From positions 1 through 64,000 of the forward strand of contig JAAXGN010000029.1 of the NCBI GenBank assembly GCA_012267415.1: a stretch of DNA of 64,000 nt. The letters are read 5' to 3'. The position numbers and the translations under genes are program-made. The notes beneath the pieces are model-generated. The model worked only from the letters and a program-made list of their open reading frames with translations. It ran no database searches and had not been told where the DNA came from. This DNA is from Candidatus Poribacteria bacterium (GTDB lineage Bacteria > Poribacteria > WGA-4E > WGA-3G). How positions within the stretch are numbered: the first letter of the stretch is position 1; each line of letters starts with the position of its first letter. Of the stretch, positions 55,938-64,000 are shown piece after piece.

Positions 55938-56228
55938 TTGCAGTCGACAACGTTCCAATCAGAACAGTTACAGTGTTCAACACCAGAAAGTGCTACACAG
56001 TGGCTCATAAGTTTATTAGACCTATTCGCGGGTATCGTGAATCGGAACGAAGACCTTAGTCGTGTTGTAATTACGGAAACCGAATATCAACTTTCAGAAA
56101 TCATGGACGATTTAATCTATGGTGTCGGTGACGATGAAAATCATCCCTTGTCTGCATCTATGACATTGGTCGGTACTCTTATTAAGCAGTATGAGGATCA
56201 ACACTTTCCAAAGTTAGAAACGTGGTAG
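55938..56228 (+). CDS. Small acidic protein resembling the N-terminal region of HigA antitoxins, no HTH
   Basis: A 96-residue helical protein. ITETEYQLSEIMDDLIYGVG ... LVGTLIKQYEDQHFPKL resembles the segment that precedes the DNA-binding domain in HigA-type antitoxins (TEADYE... LVEAYE..HFP), but no helix-turn-helix follows. It may be a stand-alone domain or an antitoxin remnant. The TTG start has GGAGG 7 bases upstream and a consensus promoter. It lies 12 bases before trkA, so it is co-transcribed with potassium uptake genes, which is unusual. Confidence 0.7.
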   Translation: MQSTTFQSEQLQCSTPESATQWLISLLDLFAGIVNRNEDLSRVVITETEYQLSEIMDDLIYGVGDDENHPLSASMTLVGTLIKQYEDQHFPKLETW

Positions 56229-56240
56229 AATAGTTAAAAT

Positions 56241-57614
56241 ATGAAAGCAATAATCATCGGCGCAGGAGAAGTCGGATTTCACACTGCTAAACTGTTGACA
56301 GCAGAAAATAACGATGTCGTCTTAATTGATGAATCTGAAGAAGCATGTCAACGGGTCAACGAACAGTTAGATTTACAAACGCTCTGCGGCTCAGGGGCAT
56401 CACCTGTGCTACTGAAAGATGCAGGTATTAGTGATGCCGAACTTATCATCGCAGTGACCAACAGCGATGAAATCAATATGCTTGCCTGCCAAATTGCGAA
56501 TCGTTATGAAGTAGAAACGAAAATTGCACGCGTATCCAATCCAGATTACTTCTCAGATGAAAGCGGATTAACCGCAAACGATTTTGGAATTGACCTCCTT
56601 GTTAATCCCGAACATTTATGCGTTGAAGAATTTATCCGTCTCTTGAGAACCCCAGAAGCAAGAGAAATCGTCGAGTTTGAAGATGGCAGAATTCAACTTG
56701 CTTCTTTACGCATCAAACCGAACAACCCTTTCGTAGGTAAATCACTTGCAGAATTAGACGCGAATGGCGTAATTTCAGGTGTCCGATTCGCTGCAATAAA
56801 AAGACGCGGTTCTGATAATGTTATTATCCCTAAGGGAGATGACAGGCTGCGACAAGGTGAAGACGTATTTGTCATCGGCAGCACAATTGCAATAGAACAA
56901 TTATTCCGTCTTTTCGGTATCATAATTAACACCCATCTTGCCCGTGTCATCATCGTTGGTGCAAGTGTTATCGGAATTGAACTTGCACGTTCTCTTGAAA
57001 GTAATGGAACAGATGTGAAACTGATTGAGACGGACGAGAAACTTGCTGATCTCGCTTCACAAACACTCAGACGGACGACAGTGCTACACGGCGATTACTT
57101 ACAGTTTCAACTGTTGGAAGAGGCGGGTATTGAAGAAGTAAGCGGATTTGTATCGGTAACAGGTGATGATGAAAACGATATAATGGCTTGCATGACCGCT
57201 AAGGAACACGGCGCACAACGTGTTCTGAGTTTAATTCAGCAACCGCGTTATCTTCCGTTACTGGCACGTATCCACCGTTTAGATGGGGCAGTTAGCAGAC
57301 ACCTGACCGTTGTTAGCAACCTGCTTAGACTTATCCGGCGCGGTAATATTGTCTCTGTTGCTTCTCTCCATGAAATTGATGCGGAAGTGATAGAGCTCGT
57401 TGCTGGTGTAAATTCGAAGATTGTTCACAAAGAACTCAGTTCATTAAAAGCAAAATTCCCCGAGAATGCCTTTATCGGTGCAATACTCCGTCGCGAAAAT
57501 CATATTGTTCCCCACGGCAGCACCGTTATTCAACCCGCTGACCGCGTAATCGTCTTCAGTATGCCAGATGCTATAGCGGTTGTAGAGGATATGTTTGCAG
57601 CACGGAGAGTGTGA
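56241..57614 (+). CDS. trkA: Trk potassium uptake regulatory protein TrkA
   Basis: A 457-residue cytoplasmic gating subunit of the Trk K+ transporter. It has two RCK_N NAD-binding domains (IIGAGEVGFHTAKLL at residues 4-18 and IIVGASVIGIELARSL at about 237-252), each followed by an RCK_C/TrkA_C domain (for example VGKSLAELDANGVISGVRFA). Length and layout are typical. It is co-directed with trkH 92 bases downstream, which has its own likely promoter. Confidence 0.96.
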   Translation: MKAIIIGAGEVGFHTAKLLTAENNDVVLIDESEEACQRVNEQLDLQTLCGSGASPVLLKDAGISDAELIIAVTNSDEINMLACQIANRYEVETKIARVSNPDYFSDESGLTANDFGIDLLVNPEHLCVEEFIRLLRTPEAREIVEFEDGRIQLASLRIKPNNPFVGKSLAELDANGVISGVRFAAIKRRGSDNVIIPKGDDRLRQGEDVFVIGSTIAIEQLFRLFGIIINTHLARVIIVGASVIGIELARSLESNGTDVKLIETDEKLADLASQTLRRTTVLHGDYLQFQLLEEAGIEEVSGFVSVTGDDENDIMACMTAKEHGAQRVLSLIQQPRYLPLLARIHRLDGAVSRHLTVVSNLLRLIRRGNIVSVASLHEIDAEVIELVAGVNSKIVHKELSSLKAKFPENAFIGAILRRENHIVPHGSTVIQPADRVIVFSMPDAIAVVEDMFAARRV

Positions 57615-57623
57615 TGGTTAACG

Positions 57624-57644
57624 GCACAATCTAACAGATTGTGC
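57624..57644. repeat. Palindromic repeat GCACAATCT-AAC-AGATTGTGC
   Basis: A 9-bp perfect stem with a 3-base loop, directly after the trkA stop. The same palindrome with loop GTT is at 59892-59912. It may end or protect the trkA transcript. Confidence 0.65.
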
Positions 57645-57673
57645 TACAATAAAGAGGTATTATCAATTAGAAA

Positions 57674-57682
57674 TGGTATAAT
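57674..57682 (+). promoter_or_regulatory. Extended -10 promoter candidate for trkH
   Basis: TGGTATAAT (57674-57682) is an extended -10 with no good -35 box. The trkH start follows 24 bases downstream. Confidence 0.45.
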
Positions 57683-57706
57683 ATCATCAGTCCCCGATAA
57701 CCACCT

Positions 57707-59215
57707 ATGAGTCGAAAACTCGTTTTTCACACGCTTGGAAACCTACTCATCTGTCTTTCCGGCACAATGTTGTTGCCGTTAGGTATTGCAGCATACTACT
57801 ATTTTAATCCAGACGCGGGAGAATCTAATCTACCTGCGTTCGTTTACGCTACAATAATAACACTCACTGTCGGTTTGATTCTCCGCTTTACAGTAAAACC
57901 CCCTGAACCGGATCTCGGTATACGAGAAGGTTTTGCCATAGTAACGTTAGGTTGGGTTGTTGTGGCTCTCTTCGGTTCGTTCCCCTATCTATTCGCAGAT
58001 GTTTTTGCAGCAGATAATCGTTCTCCTTTGACAGAATTTGCTTTCTGCTATTTTGAATCTATGTCCGGTTTTTCAACCACCGGAGCCACGGTGTTAACAG
58101 AAATTGAATCTCTATCCAAGGCAATGCTGTTTTGGCGTAGCTTCAGCCATTGGCTTGGGGGTATGGGGATTGTTGTGCTTGCGGTCGCAATCCTCCCGAT
58201 GCTTGGTGTTGGCGGCATGCAGCTATTTCGCGCAGAAGCACCTGGACCACAAACAGACAGACTCACGCCGCGTATTGCACAGACAGCAAAATTGCTGTGG
58301 GGTGTCTATATCCTGCTATCAGCTGTTGAAACGGTTCTACTTCTGTTTGGTGGCATGACTCTCTTTGATGCGCTGTGCCATACATTTGGTACGATGGCAA
58401 CGGGTGGATTCTCAACCAAAAACGACAGCATAGCACATTTCAATAGTGTCTATATTGAAACGGTTATCACTGTTTTTATGTTTATTGCGGGGACTAACTT
58501 TGCTCTACACTATCGTGCACTTCGGGGTGATGTTAAGGGGTACTTTAAAGACACGGAATTCAGATTCTATTGTGTGGTGATCCTCATCAGCATTCTTCTT
58601 GTATCTTGGAACATTTTCAGGTTTGAACACATTGATGAAAAGGTCCCCTACGATTCGGTCTGGGATTCAATCCGTCATGGAGCATTCCAAGTTCTATCTA
58701 TCACGACAACAACAGGCTATGGCACAGCTGATTTTGAAATGTGGCCCGCCCTATCGCAATTTATCTTAGTAACCCTCATGTTCTATGGGGGTTGTGCTGG
58801 GTCAACAGGTGGTGGTATGAAACAACTTCGCTTCCTACTGCTAATTAAACAGAGCGGCGCAGAAATCAAAAGACTTATCTTTCCACATGCTGTGCTGCCT
58901 GTACGTGTCAATGACAGGGTTGTTCCGTCTGAAGTACTAACACACGTATTGGGTTTCTTCTTCTTTTTTATCGGGATTTTCGCAATCGTTACATGTATCA
59001 TGGCGACACTGGGATTGGACTTAATTACCGCTGCAGGGTGCACAATTGCTACGATGGGAAATATCGGTCCAGGCCTGGGTGATGTAGGACCTATTGACAA
59101 TTATGCTGATATTCCCTCTATAGGTAAATTTATCCTAACGTTTTGCATGCTATTGGGACGGCTGGAAATATATACTGTGCTAATTCTCTTTTCTCCGAAT
59201 TACTGGAAAAAATAA
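57707..59215 (+). CDS. trkH: Trk/Ktr potassium transporter membrane subunit
   Basis: A 502-residue integral membrane protein forming the K+ pathway. Four pore loops are visible with filter-like sequences SGFSTTGAT, MATGGFSTKND, TTTGYGTADF and GNIGPGLG, and GGCAGSTGGGMKQLRF marks the family's conserved membrane segment. Around ten hydrophobic segments fit the TrkH fold. It works with TrkA, encoded just upstream. pdxH starts one base after its stop codon. Confidence 0.95.
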   Translation: MSRKLVFHTLGNLLICLSGTMLLPLGIAAYYYFNPDAGESNLPAFVYATIITLTVGLILRFTVKPPEPDLGIREGFAIVTLGWVVVALFGSFPYLFADVFAADNRSPLTEFAFCYFESMSGFSTTGATVLTEIESLSKAMLFWRSFSHWLGGMGIVVLAVAILPMLGVGGMQLFRAEAPGPQTDRLTPRIAQTAKLLWGVYILLSAVETVLLLFGGMTLFDALCHTFGTMATGGFSTKNDSIAHFNSVYIETVITVFMFIAGTNFALHYRALRGDVKGYFKDTEFRFYCVVILISILLVSWNIFRFEHIDEKVPYDSVWDSIRHGAFQVLSITTTTGYGTADFEMWPALSQFILVTLMFYGGCAGSTGGGMKQLRFLLLIKQSGAEIKRLIFPHAVLPVRVNDRVVPSEVLTHVLGFFFFFIGIFAIVTCIMATLGLDLITAAGCTIATMGNIGPGLGDVGPIDNYADIPSIGKFILTFCMLLGRLEIYTVLILFSPNYWKK

Positions 59216-59216
59216 C

Positions 59217-59858
59217 ATGAATACCGACAAACTACGTAGAGAATATCAACAATATGGTGGCTTGACCAAAACCGATGCAGCAGATAATCCTTTTGATCAA
59301 TTTGAAAAGTGGTTTAATGATGCTATAGAAGCAAATATTGATCTGCCTGATGCGATGACGTTGGCGACTGCAACCCCTAATGGCATTCCCTCTGCACGGA
59401 TGGTTGTCCTCAGAGGTCTTGACAGAAAAGGATTCTGTTTCTATACTGACTATGATAGTCAAAAAGGAAGCGAATTGGCTGCGAATCCGCACGCCGCTGC
59501 AGTTTTCTATTGGCGAGAACTGGATCGACAGGTGCGAATTTCAGGGACAATTGTGAAGATGACTGATACCGAATCTGACGCGTATTTCGCAAGTCGTCCC
59601 AGAGATAGTCAACTTGCAGTATGGACAGAACGTCAAACCGTTGTGATTTCTGGACGAGAACATCTTGAGCAGAACTTCAAGAAGGCGAAGTTGACTTATG
59701 CTGATAAGCACATACCCCGACCTACACATTGGGGAGGATATCGACTCATGCCAACCATGTTTGAGTTTTGGCAGGGAAGTCCAAGTCGGCTGCATGATAG
59801 AATACGTTATACTTTGATAGAGGATGGAAACTGGACGATAGAAACATTATCACCATAA
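59217..59858 (+). CDS. pdxH: Pyridoxamine/pyridoxine 5'-phosphate oxidase
   Basis: A 213-residue FMN enzyme that makes pyridoxal 5'-phosphate in the vitamin B6 salvage pathway. Marks are MTLATATPNGIPSARMVVLR, GFCFYTDYDSQKGSEL, AVFYWRELDRQVRISG, FASRPRDSQLAVW and the C-terminal FWQGSPSRLHDRIRY. Length is standard. It follows trkH with a one-base gap and so is probably translated from the same message. It supplies the cofactor used by GcvP and the PLP enzyme at 9922. Confidence 0.96.
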   Translation: MNTDKLRREYQQYGGLTKTDAADNPFDQFEKWFNDAIEANIDLPDAMTLATATPNGIPSARMVVLRGLDRKGFCFYTDYDSQKGSELAANPHAAAVFYWRELDRQVRISGTIVKMTDTESDAYFASRPRDSQLAVWTERQTVVISGREHLEQNFKKAKLTYADKHIPRPTHWGGYRLMPTMFEFWQGSPSRLHDRIRYTLIEDGNWTIETLSP

Positions 59859-59891
59859 AATCTACTATATAACTCAAGTTGCCACCTTGTA

Positions 59892-59938
59892 GCACAATCT
59901 GTTAGATTGTGCCTGTGCAATGCAAACTAACAGTTTGC
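59892..59938. repeat. Paired palindromes downstream of pdxH
   Basis: GCACAATCT-GTT-AGATTGTGC (59892-59912) and GCAAACT-AAC-AGTTTGC (59922-59938), related to the hairpins at 51346-51394 and 57624-57644. Confidence 0.65.
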
Positions 59939-60004
59939 GCTACAAATACTGGCTTATTATCAGCTTAGGTTATATAGACTTTACTATATTTGGGAGGAAT
60001 ATTG

Positions 60005-62221
60005 ATGAAAAACTATAGACAAATCTCAATAAGGCATATATCAAAATGGACACCGATGTTGATATGTACAACTCTTATATTTCTTTTTTGCCTTATGTGT
60101 GCATACGGTCAATACAATACGAGCTCTGATGAACTTTCTGATTTAAAGATAGATACCGCTCCTATATTTGAACAACCCCACTCTTTAAGAACTGATCTTG
60201 TAGACTTTACACATAGTATTGAGGAAACTTTTGCCCAAAATGCACAAGAAGCGATCCCCAAACCTAATAACAAGCCAGGCACATGGACACAAGTGATGGG
60301 TCCACAGAGTGTAGGAACGACAGATTTGTTCGTAACTTCAAAGGGAACAATACTTGCCGCGCTCATCACAGGTATATACAGATTAACAGATGAGGGTAAT
60401 GGATGGGAACGCATTTTTACAGAGTTCCCTACAAATCGTTTTGACAAAATGCCGATGGCAGAATGGGGCGGACAGCTCTATATTGCCCTTGAACGAGACA
60501 TACATACATCCAACAATGATGGTTTGACGTGGGACTTTGTTACATATCGTCCGGAAGGTGATACGGTTGGTTTTATCGTCACACAATCAGGTTTTTATTT
60601 AGCCCACAGGAATGGCATTTACAGAAGTTCTCTCGGACCTGGACTACGATGGAACGAGATAAGTTCAGGTTTGGAAGACCAAGAAATAAAGACTATCTGT
60701 GCAATAGGCGATACGCCGTTTGTTGGCACTGATCAAGGTCTTTACCGTCTCAATGGCACAGTCTGGCAACGTCTAAATGCAGAAAACATAAAATCGGTCA
60801 GCTCAGTTAAAGTCTCTGGCAATTCACTTTATGTAGGAGCGATTCCCGACGATGACGATATGGAATCTATCAAAGATAACTTCAAGAAGTTATTCAGTAG
60901 ACCTAACAACATGGAAGATAGAATATTACCCATATCTGCATGGAGAATATATCGATCAGACGATTTAGGAGAAACTTGGAGCAATATTACCCCCATTTCC
61001 AGTAATTTCCCAGCAGGTATACCTGAAATAGAGTTAATAGTGTTTGGTGAAACAGTATTGGCTATTAGTATGGAATCCTTCCGTTCAAGAGATGGAGGCA
61101 AAACATGGACAAATCTTGGATTGATAAAAGGTATAAGGTTATATTACGATTCTACACTTGTCGCTGTGGATGAAAATAACTTTTTCATGGGGGGAATGTA
61201 TCACATCAAACGTACAACAGATGCTGGCACATCTTGGCAGAAACACATGAACGGTATCATCGGCACAGAAATTAGGGATATGGCAGCATGTAATAATATA
61301 CTCTACGCAGACGCAGCACATGAACTGGTTTTTTCCACCGACGGCGGAGAAACGTGGAACCCTGTGCATGTTGATTTCGGTAGAGGCAACTCTTATTTTC
61401 CGACAAAGTTTACGGTTGTTGACGATACATTGTATGCTCTTGCCGTTGATGGAAACGACTACGTTAGAATATGCCGAGTTTCTGATCATCGGGATGAATT
61501 AATACCCATTAAGGATATACCACCAATATTAGGAGATTCATTCATTCCAAAAAAAAGCGAGGATCAAGCAGACAAATCCCAAAATAAATCAAAATCAGAC
61601 GATGGATTTGATGAGCGAATGTTACTCATGAATAGACCCAGAATTCATGAGATGATTGTCAACAATAACAAATTTTATCTGGAATTTGACCGACTGCTAT
61701 ATCAATGGTCACCCGAAAAGTATGAATGGATAGATATCGGTTTAGAAGCGGGTAACAGTAAATACTATTTTGGATACAATATAGCAATATTGGAAGATAA
61801 TATATATGTCGGAAGACGTGATGATCGACTCTTACATACTGATGATGGGGGAAAAACATGGAATGATATAACATCAGATCTGAATGTCCGCTCCACAAAT
61901 ACGCATGATATAATATTTATTGGAACAGACATTTATGTTGCTACTGATAGTGGCGTTATGACTTTAGACGATAATGAGAACTGGCGATTAATATCAGATG
62001 TAGCCGGACGAAATATTACCCTGGATTTCTTATGCGAAGGTACAGATAACATATACGGTGTTAGTAGTGACGGTTTGTATCGTTTAGAAAAGAATAAGCA
62101 ACAATGGAAACGTATCTCTCAACCACTACCAGATGATGTTCGTCAAATTCTTATCAACGACAATAAGTTCTATGTTCTTACTGAGAGTCGTGGCATTTTC
62201 TCCATGCCAATTAGAAATTAA
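60005..62221 (+). CDS. Secreted BNR/sialidase-type repeat beta-propeller protein
   Basis: A 738-residue exported protein. An N-terminal hydrophobic signal ends near YGQYN. The rest carries BNR/Asp-box motifs: SNNDGLTWDF, RSDDLGETWSN, SRDGGKTWTN, RTTDAGTSWQK, STDGGETWNP and HTDDGGKTWND, so it probably folds as one or two propellers related to VPS10/Ycf48-like sorting or stress proteins. Catalytic sialidase residues (the FRIP arginine triad) are not seen, so it is unlikely to be an enzyme. GGAGG lies 7 bases before the ATG at 60005. Confidence 0.85.
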   Translation: MKNYRQISIRHISKWTPMLICTTLIFLFCLMCAYGQYNTSSDELSDLKIDTAPIFEQPHSLRTDLVDFTHSIEETFAQNAQEAIPKPNNKPGTWTQVMGPQSVGTTDLFVTSKGTILAALITGIYRLTDEGNGWERIFTEFPTNRFDKMPMAEWGGQLYIALERDIHTSNNDGLTWDFVTYRPEGDTVGFIVTQSGFYLAHRNGIYRSSLGPGLRWNEISSGLEDQEIKTICAIGDTPFVGTDQGLYRLNGTVWQRLNAENIKSVSSVKVSGNSLYVGAIPDDDDMESIKDNFKKLFSRPNNMEDRILPISAWRIYRSDDLGETWSNITPISSNFPAGIPEIELIVFGETVLAISMESFRSRDGGKTWTNLGLIKGIRLYYDSTLVAVDENNFFMGGMYHIKRTTDAGTSWQKHMNGIIGTEIRDMAACNNILYADAAHELVFSTDGGETWNPVHVDFGRGNSYFPTKFTVVDDTLYALAVDGNDYVRICRVSDHRDELIPIKDIPPILGDSFIPKKSEDQADKSQNKSKSDDGFDERMLLMNRPRIHEMIVNNNKFYLEFDRLLYQWSPEKYEWIDIGLEAGNSKYYFGYNIAILEDNIYVGRRDDRLLHTDDGGKTWNDITSDLNVRSTNTHDIIFIGTDIYVATDSGVMTLDDNENWRLISDVAGRNITLDFLCEGTDNIYGVSSDGLYRLEKNKQQWKRISQPLPDDVRQILINDNKFYVLTESRGIFSMPIRN

Positions 62222-62268
62222 TATTTCAACTAAATTTGAAAAAAATCGTAATTTATATTGAAAAATAC

Positions 62269-62296
62269 TTGACACTTTTCTCTGAATATGTAAAAT
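62269..62296 (+). promoter_or_regulatory. Sigma-70-type promoter for the nuo operon
   Basis: TTGACA (62269-62274) and TAAAAT (62291-62296), 16 bases apart, within the AT-rich gap 62222-62445. A leader of about 140 bases precedes nuoA. Confidence 0.65.
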
Positions 62297-62445
62297 TATA
62301 AGAACATATTACAAATTTACTTGGAATTTGTACGCAAATCATATAATTAATTGGCAACGTAAGAATTACACCAATACATAAGTATTTTACAGGCTGTTAT
62401 TTTTCAGCTGCTGTTGGATGCTAAAATAGATTAGAGTAAATATTA

Positions 62446-62808
62446 ATGGAATATCTTCCGATAGTATTCTTAGGACTCTTTGCAGTTCTTTTTGCAGGCG
62501 TTAATCTTGGCTTGACTCATCTTCTCGGACCTAAAAAACCCACAAAAGTCAAACTCTCTGTCTACGAATCTGGTGTGCAGCCTGTCGGTGATGCAAGACA
62601 AAGGTTCACTATCCGGTTCGACCTTATAGCGATGCTCTTTATCATCTTTGATATTGAGGTCGTCTTTCTGTATCCGTGGGCGGTGGTCTTTAAAAGATTC
62701 TCAGCCGAAAATGGTATGTTTATTTTAGTTGAGATGCTGGTGTTTATCGGCATTCTCCTTCTGGGTTACATCTATGCTTGGAAAAAAGGAGGCTTAACAT
62801 GGGATTAG
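62446..62808 (+). CDS. nuoA: NADH-quinone oxidoreductase subunit A
   Basis: A 120-residue Complex I membrane subunit with three transmembrane helices (about 4-25, 64-84, 90-111). Family marks are [20 protein letters not shown] and [20 protein letters not shown]. It helps build the quinone channel. It heads a nuoA-nuoB-nuoC cluster and overlaps nuoB by 10 bases. The start lacks a strong ribosome site. Confidence 0.96.
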   Translation: MEYLPIVFLGLFAVLFAGVNLGLTHLLGPKKPTKVKLSVYESGVQPVGDARQRFTIRFDLIAMLFIIFDIEVVFLYPWAVVFKRFSAENGMFILVEMLVFIGILLLGYIYAWKKGGLTWD

Positions 62809-63302
62809 ATTTTGGACTTAGAGCTGACCAAAGCGAAGGCAATTTCGTCACAACCACTATTGATAAAGTCGTGAATTGGGGACGCAAGAATTCGCTGTGG
62901 CCAATGCCGTTCGGAACCGCTTGCTGCGCAATTGAAATGATGGCAACTTTGGCATCCAAATTTGACCTTTCTCGATTCGGGTCTGAGGCAATTCGATTCT
63001 CACCACGTCAATCTGACCTACTTATCGTCTCAGGCAGAATATCAATCAAAATGATGCCTGTCCTCAAACGCATTTACGACCAAATGCCTGACCCAAAATG
63101 GGTTATATCAATGGGGGCCTGTGCATCCTGTGGAGGCGTTTTTGATACGTATACCTTAATACAAGGTGTTGACCAATTTCTACCCGTTGATGTTTATATC
63201 CCTGGTTGTCCCCCAAGACCCGAAGATTTGATTGATGCTGTGATGCAAGTGCAACGACAGATACATAAAGGTGAGTTACCCAAAGGTGCTGAGGTAGCAT
63301 AA
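62799..63302 (+). CDS. nuoB: NADH-quinone oxidoreductase subunit B
   Basis: A 167-residue Complex I subunit holding the N2 4Fe-4S cluster. Cluster cysteines are visible in [10 protein letters not shown] (two adjacent), [11 protein letters not shown] and [10 protein letters not shown]. The start at 62799 ([10 protein letters not shown]) has GGAGG 6 bases upstream, better than the ATG 21 bases earlier inside nuoA. The stop shares one base with the nuoC start. Confidence 0.97.
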   Translation: MGLDFGLRADQSEGNFVTTTIDKVVNWGRKNSLWPMPFGTACCAIEMMATLASKFDLSRFGSEAIRFSPRQSDLLIVSGRISIKMMPVLKRIYDQMPDPKWVISMGACASCGGVFDTYTLIQGVDQFLPVDVYIPGCPPRPEDLIDAVMQVQRQIHKGELPKGAEVA

Positions 63303-63850
63303 TGCATGAAGAAGAAAAAGAGATTACGGAAGAAACGATACCACGCGTCATTGAACAGTTACGAGAAAAGTTCGGTGATGCACTCTTAGAAGAAGCAGAA
63401 TCAGAGAACGGTGTCGTTGTTATCGTAAATAAAGAAAAGAGTTACGCACTCTTAGAATATCTAAAAACTGAACTTGCATATTCTTTCCTTGTAGATGTCA
63501 CGGCGGTTGACAATTCTAATTTAGAATCAGAGTTGATGAAGTTTGACTATGCGCGATTCATGGTCGTCTACCACCTCTACACATATCAAGGTGAAACGCC
63601 ACGTCTTCGCGTCAAAGTGCCTGTGCATGAAAAAGAACTGAAAATCCAATCGGTGACAGATTTATGGAAAGGCGCAAACTGGCTTGAACGTGAAACTTAC
63701 GATATGTTCGGTATAGACTTTGAAGGACATCCCGACCTCCGTCGTATTCTAATGCCAGACGATTTTGAAGGACACCCACTCCAAAAGGATTATCCACTAC
63801 GTGGACGTGGTGAGCGCGAAAGTTTTAATTTTGAAAAACAGAATGTCTAA
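63302..63850 (+). CDS. nuoC: NADH-quinone oxidoreductase subunit C
   Basis: A 182-residue peripheral-arm subunit of Complex I. Family marks are FLVDVTAVDN, FMVVYHLYTYQGETPRLRVKV, GANWLERETYDMFGIDFEGH and RRILMPDDFEGHPLQKDYPLRG. It is not fused to nuoD. It overlaps nuoB by one base. The expected nuoD is not the next gene; a lipoprotein start follows instead. Confidence 0.97.
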   Translation: MHEEEKEITEETIPRVIEQLREKFGDALLEEAESENGVVVIVNKEKSYALLEYLKTELAYSFLVDVTAVDNSNLESELMKFDYARFMVVYHLYTYQGETPRLRVKVPVHEKELKIQSVTDLWKGANWLERETYDMFGIDFEGHPDLRRILMPDDFEGHPLQKDYPLRGRGERESFNFEKQNV

Positions 63851-63911
63851 CATGACCTTAAATAGACCTATGTTGTTTCCCCTATTATTAAAATGTATGG
63901 AGGATTGAAAA

Positions 63912-64000
63912 TTGAAGAAGAACTATTTCATAAACCGCATCAATGCTGTATTCCTACTATTTGCTGCTGTTTCTATTGTGTTAGCAGGTTGTGAATACAT
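63912..64000 (+). CDS. Start of a lipoprotein gene, truncated by the window end
   Basis: A TTG at 63912 with GGAGG 8 bases upstream opens MKKNYFINRINAVFLLFAAV and continues to the lipobox VLAGC, so this is the signal peptide of a lipoprotein. Only 29 codons lie in the window. The 61-base gap to nuoC suggests it may belong to the nuo transcript. Nothing can be said of the mature protein. Confidence 0.7.
   Translation, partial: MKKNYFINRINAVFLLFAAVSIVLAGCEY

Noticed and set aside
55470-55983. Small minus-strand frames in the gap before the HigA-like gene
   Set aside because: They lie within the MITE-like element and its repeats, and the element ends and target duplication explain the sequence better.

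Overview
The window reads as a chromosome segment of a moderately AT-rich, Gram-negative-type bacterium, most likely Candidatus Poribacteria or a close relative. This is inferred from familiarity with those genomes, not from a search. The clues are secreted proteins ending in the motif NYPNPFNPETWIPYQL plus a TRKMLIRK tail, many secreted WD40 beta-propeller proteins, several phytanoyl-CoA dioxygenase (PhyH) relatives, cadherin-repeat proteins, and intergenic regions packed with short palindromic repeats. An LptE-like lipoprotein, other lipoproteins and many signal peptides point to a two-membrane envelope.

Layout. 1-690: right end of an IS200/IS605-type element (TnpB, cut by the window edge). 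839-9267: a secreted hypothetical, a mannonate-dehydratase-like enolase, a WD40/cohesin/dockerin surface protein split by a frameshift, a zinc membrane peptidase, a VOC protein, a PhyH oxygenase and an SCP2-like protein. 9314-18028: Ogt DNA repair protein, a trans-sulfuration PLP enzyme, a membrane SpoIIE-type phosphatase, tRNA-Gln(CTG), a DUF1801 protein, a DUF255 thioredoxin-fold protein and a TlpA-like protein. 18194-22345 (minus strand): a tightly packed directon of a CADD/TenA-like oxidase, an NTF2-like protein, a HAD hydrolase, a MazEF-like toxin-antitoxin pair, a J-domain/SUMF fusion and a frameshifted PhyH protein. 22780-26634: a 1,284-residue LRR/cadherin/Ig surface protein. 27068-29417: PhyH oxygenase, MDR dehydrogenase and a small secreted protein. 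30054-35542: rpsO and pnp, then a small membrane protein, an LptE-like lipoprotein, a DUF6599-like lipoprotein and an amidohydrolase-fold protein. 36005-44759: a tandem array of five secreted WD40 paralogues, the fourth frameshifted and the fifth reduced to a remnant. 45092-54718: a CBM-like secreted protein, then gcvT, two paralogous secreted trypsin-TPR proteins, gcvH and gcvP. 54962-62221: two antitoxin-like small proteins, trkA, trkH, pdxH and a BNR-repeat protein. 62446-end: nuoA, nuoB, nuoC and the start of a lipoprotein gene.

The genes combine ordinary housekeeping functions (translation and RNA decay, glycine cleavage, potassium uptake, Complex I, B6 salvage) with an expanded secretome of repeat proteins. 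The most distinctive non-coding content is two families of small non-autonomous transposon-like elements. One has GGGTGTGTAAAG ends with 8-bp target duplications (55490-55857, 29659-29870, with related ends at 2911-3333 and 22488). The other is about 143 bp with AACGTSAGTTTGAT ends and 5-bp duplications (18037-18178, 45764-45907). Several dispersed palindrome families occur as well. Three genes carry apparent frameshifts; these could be real decay or assembly indels and need read-level checking.
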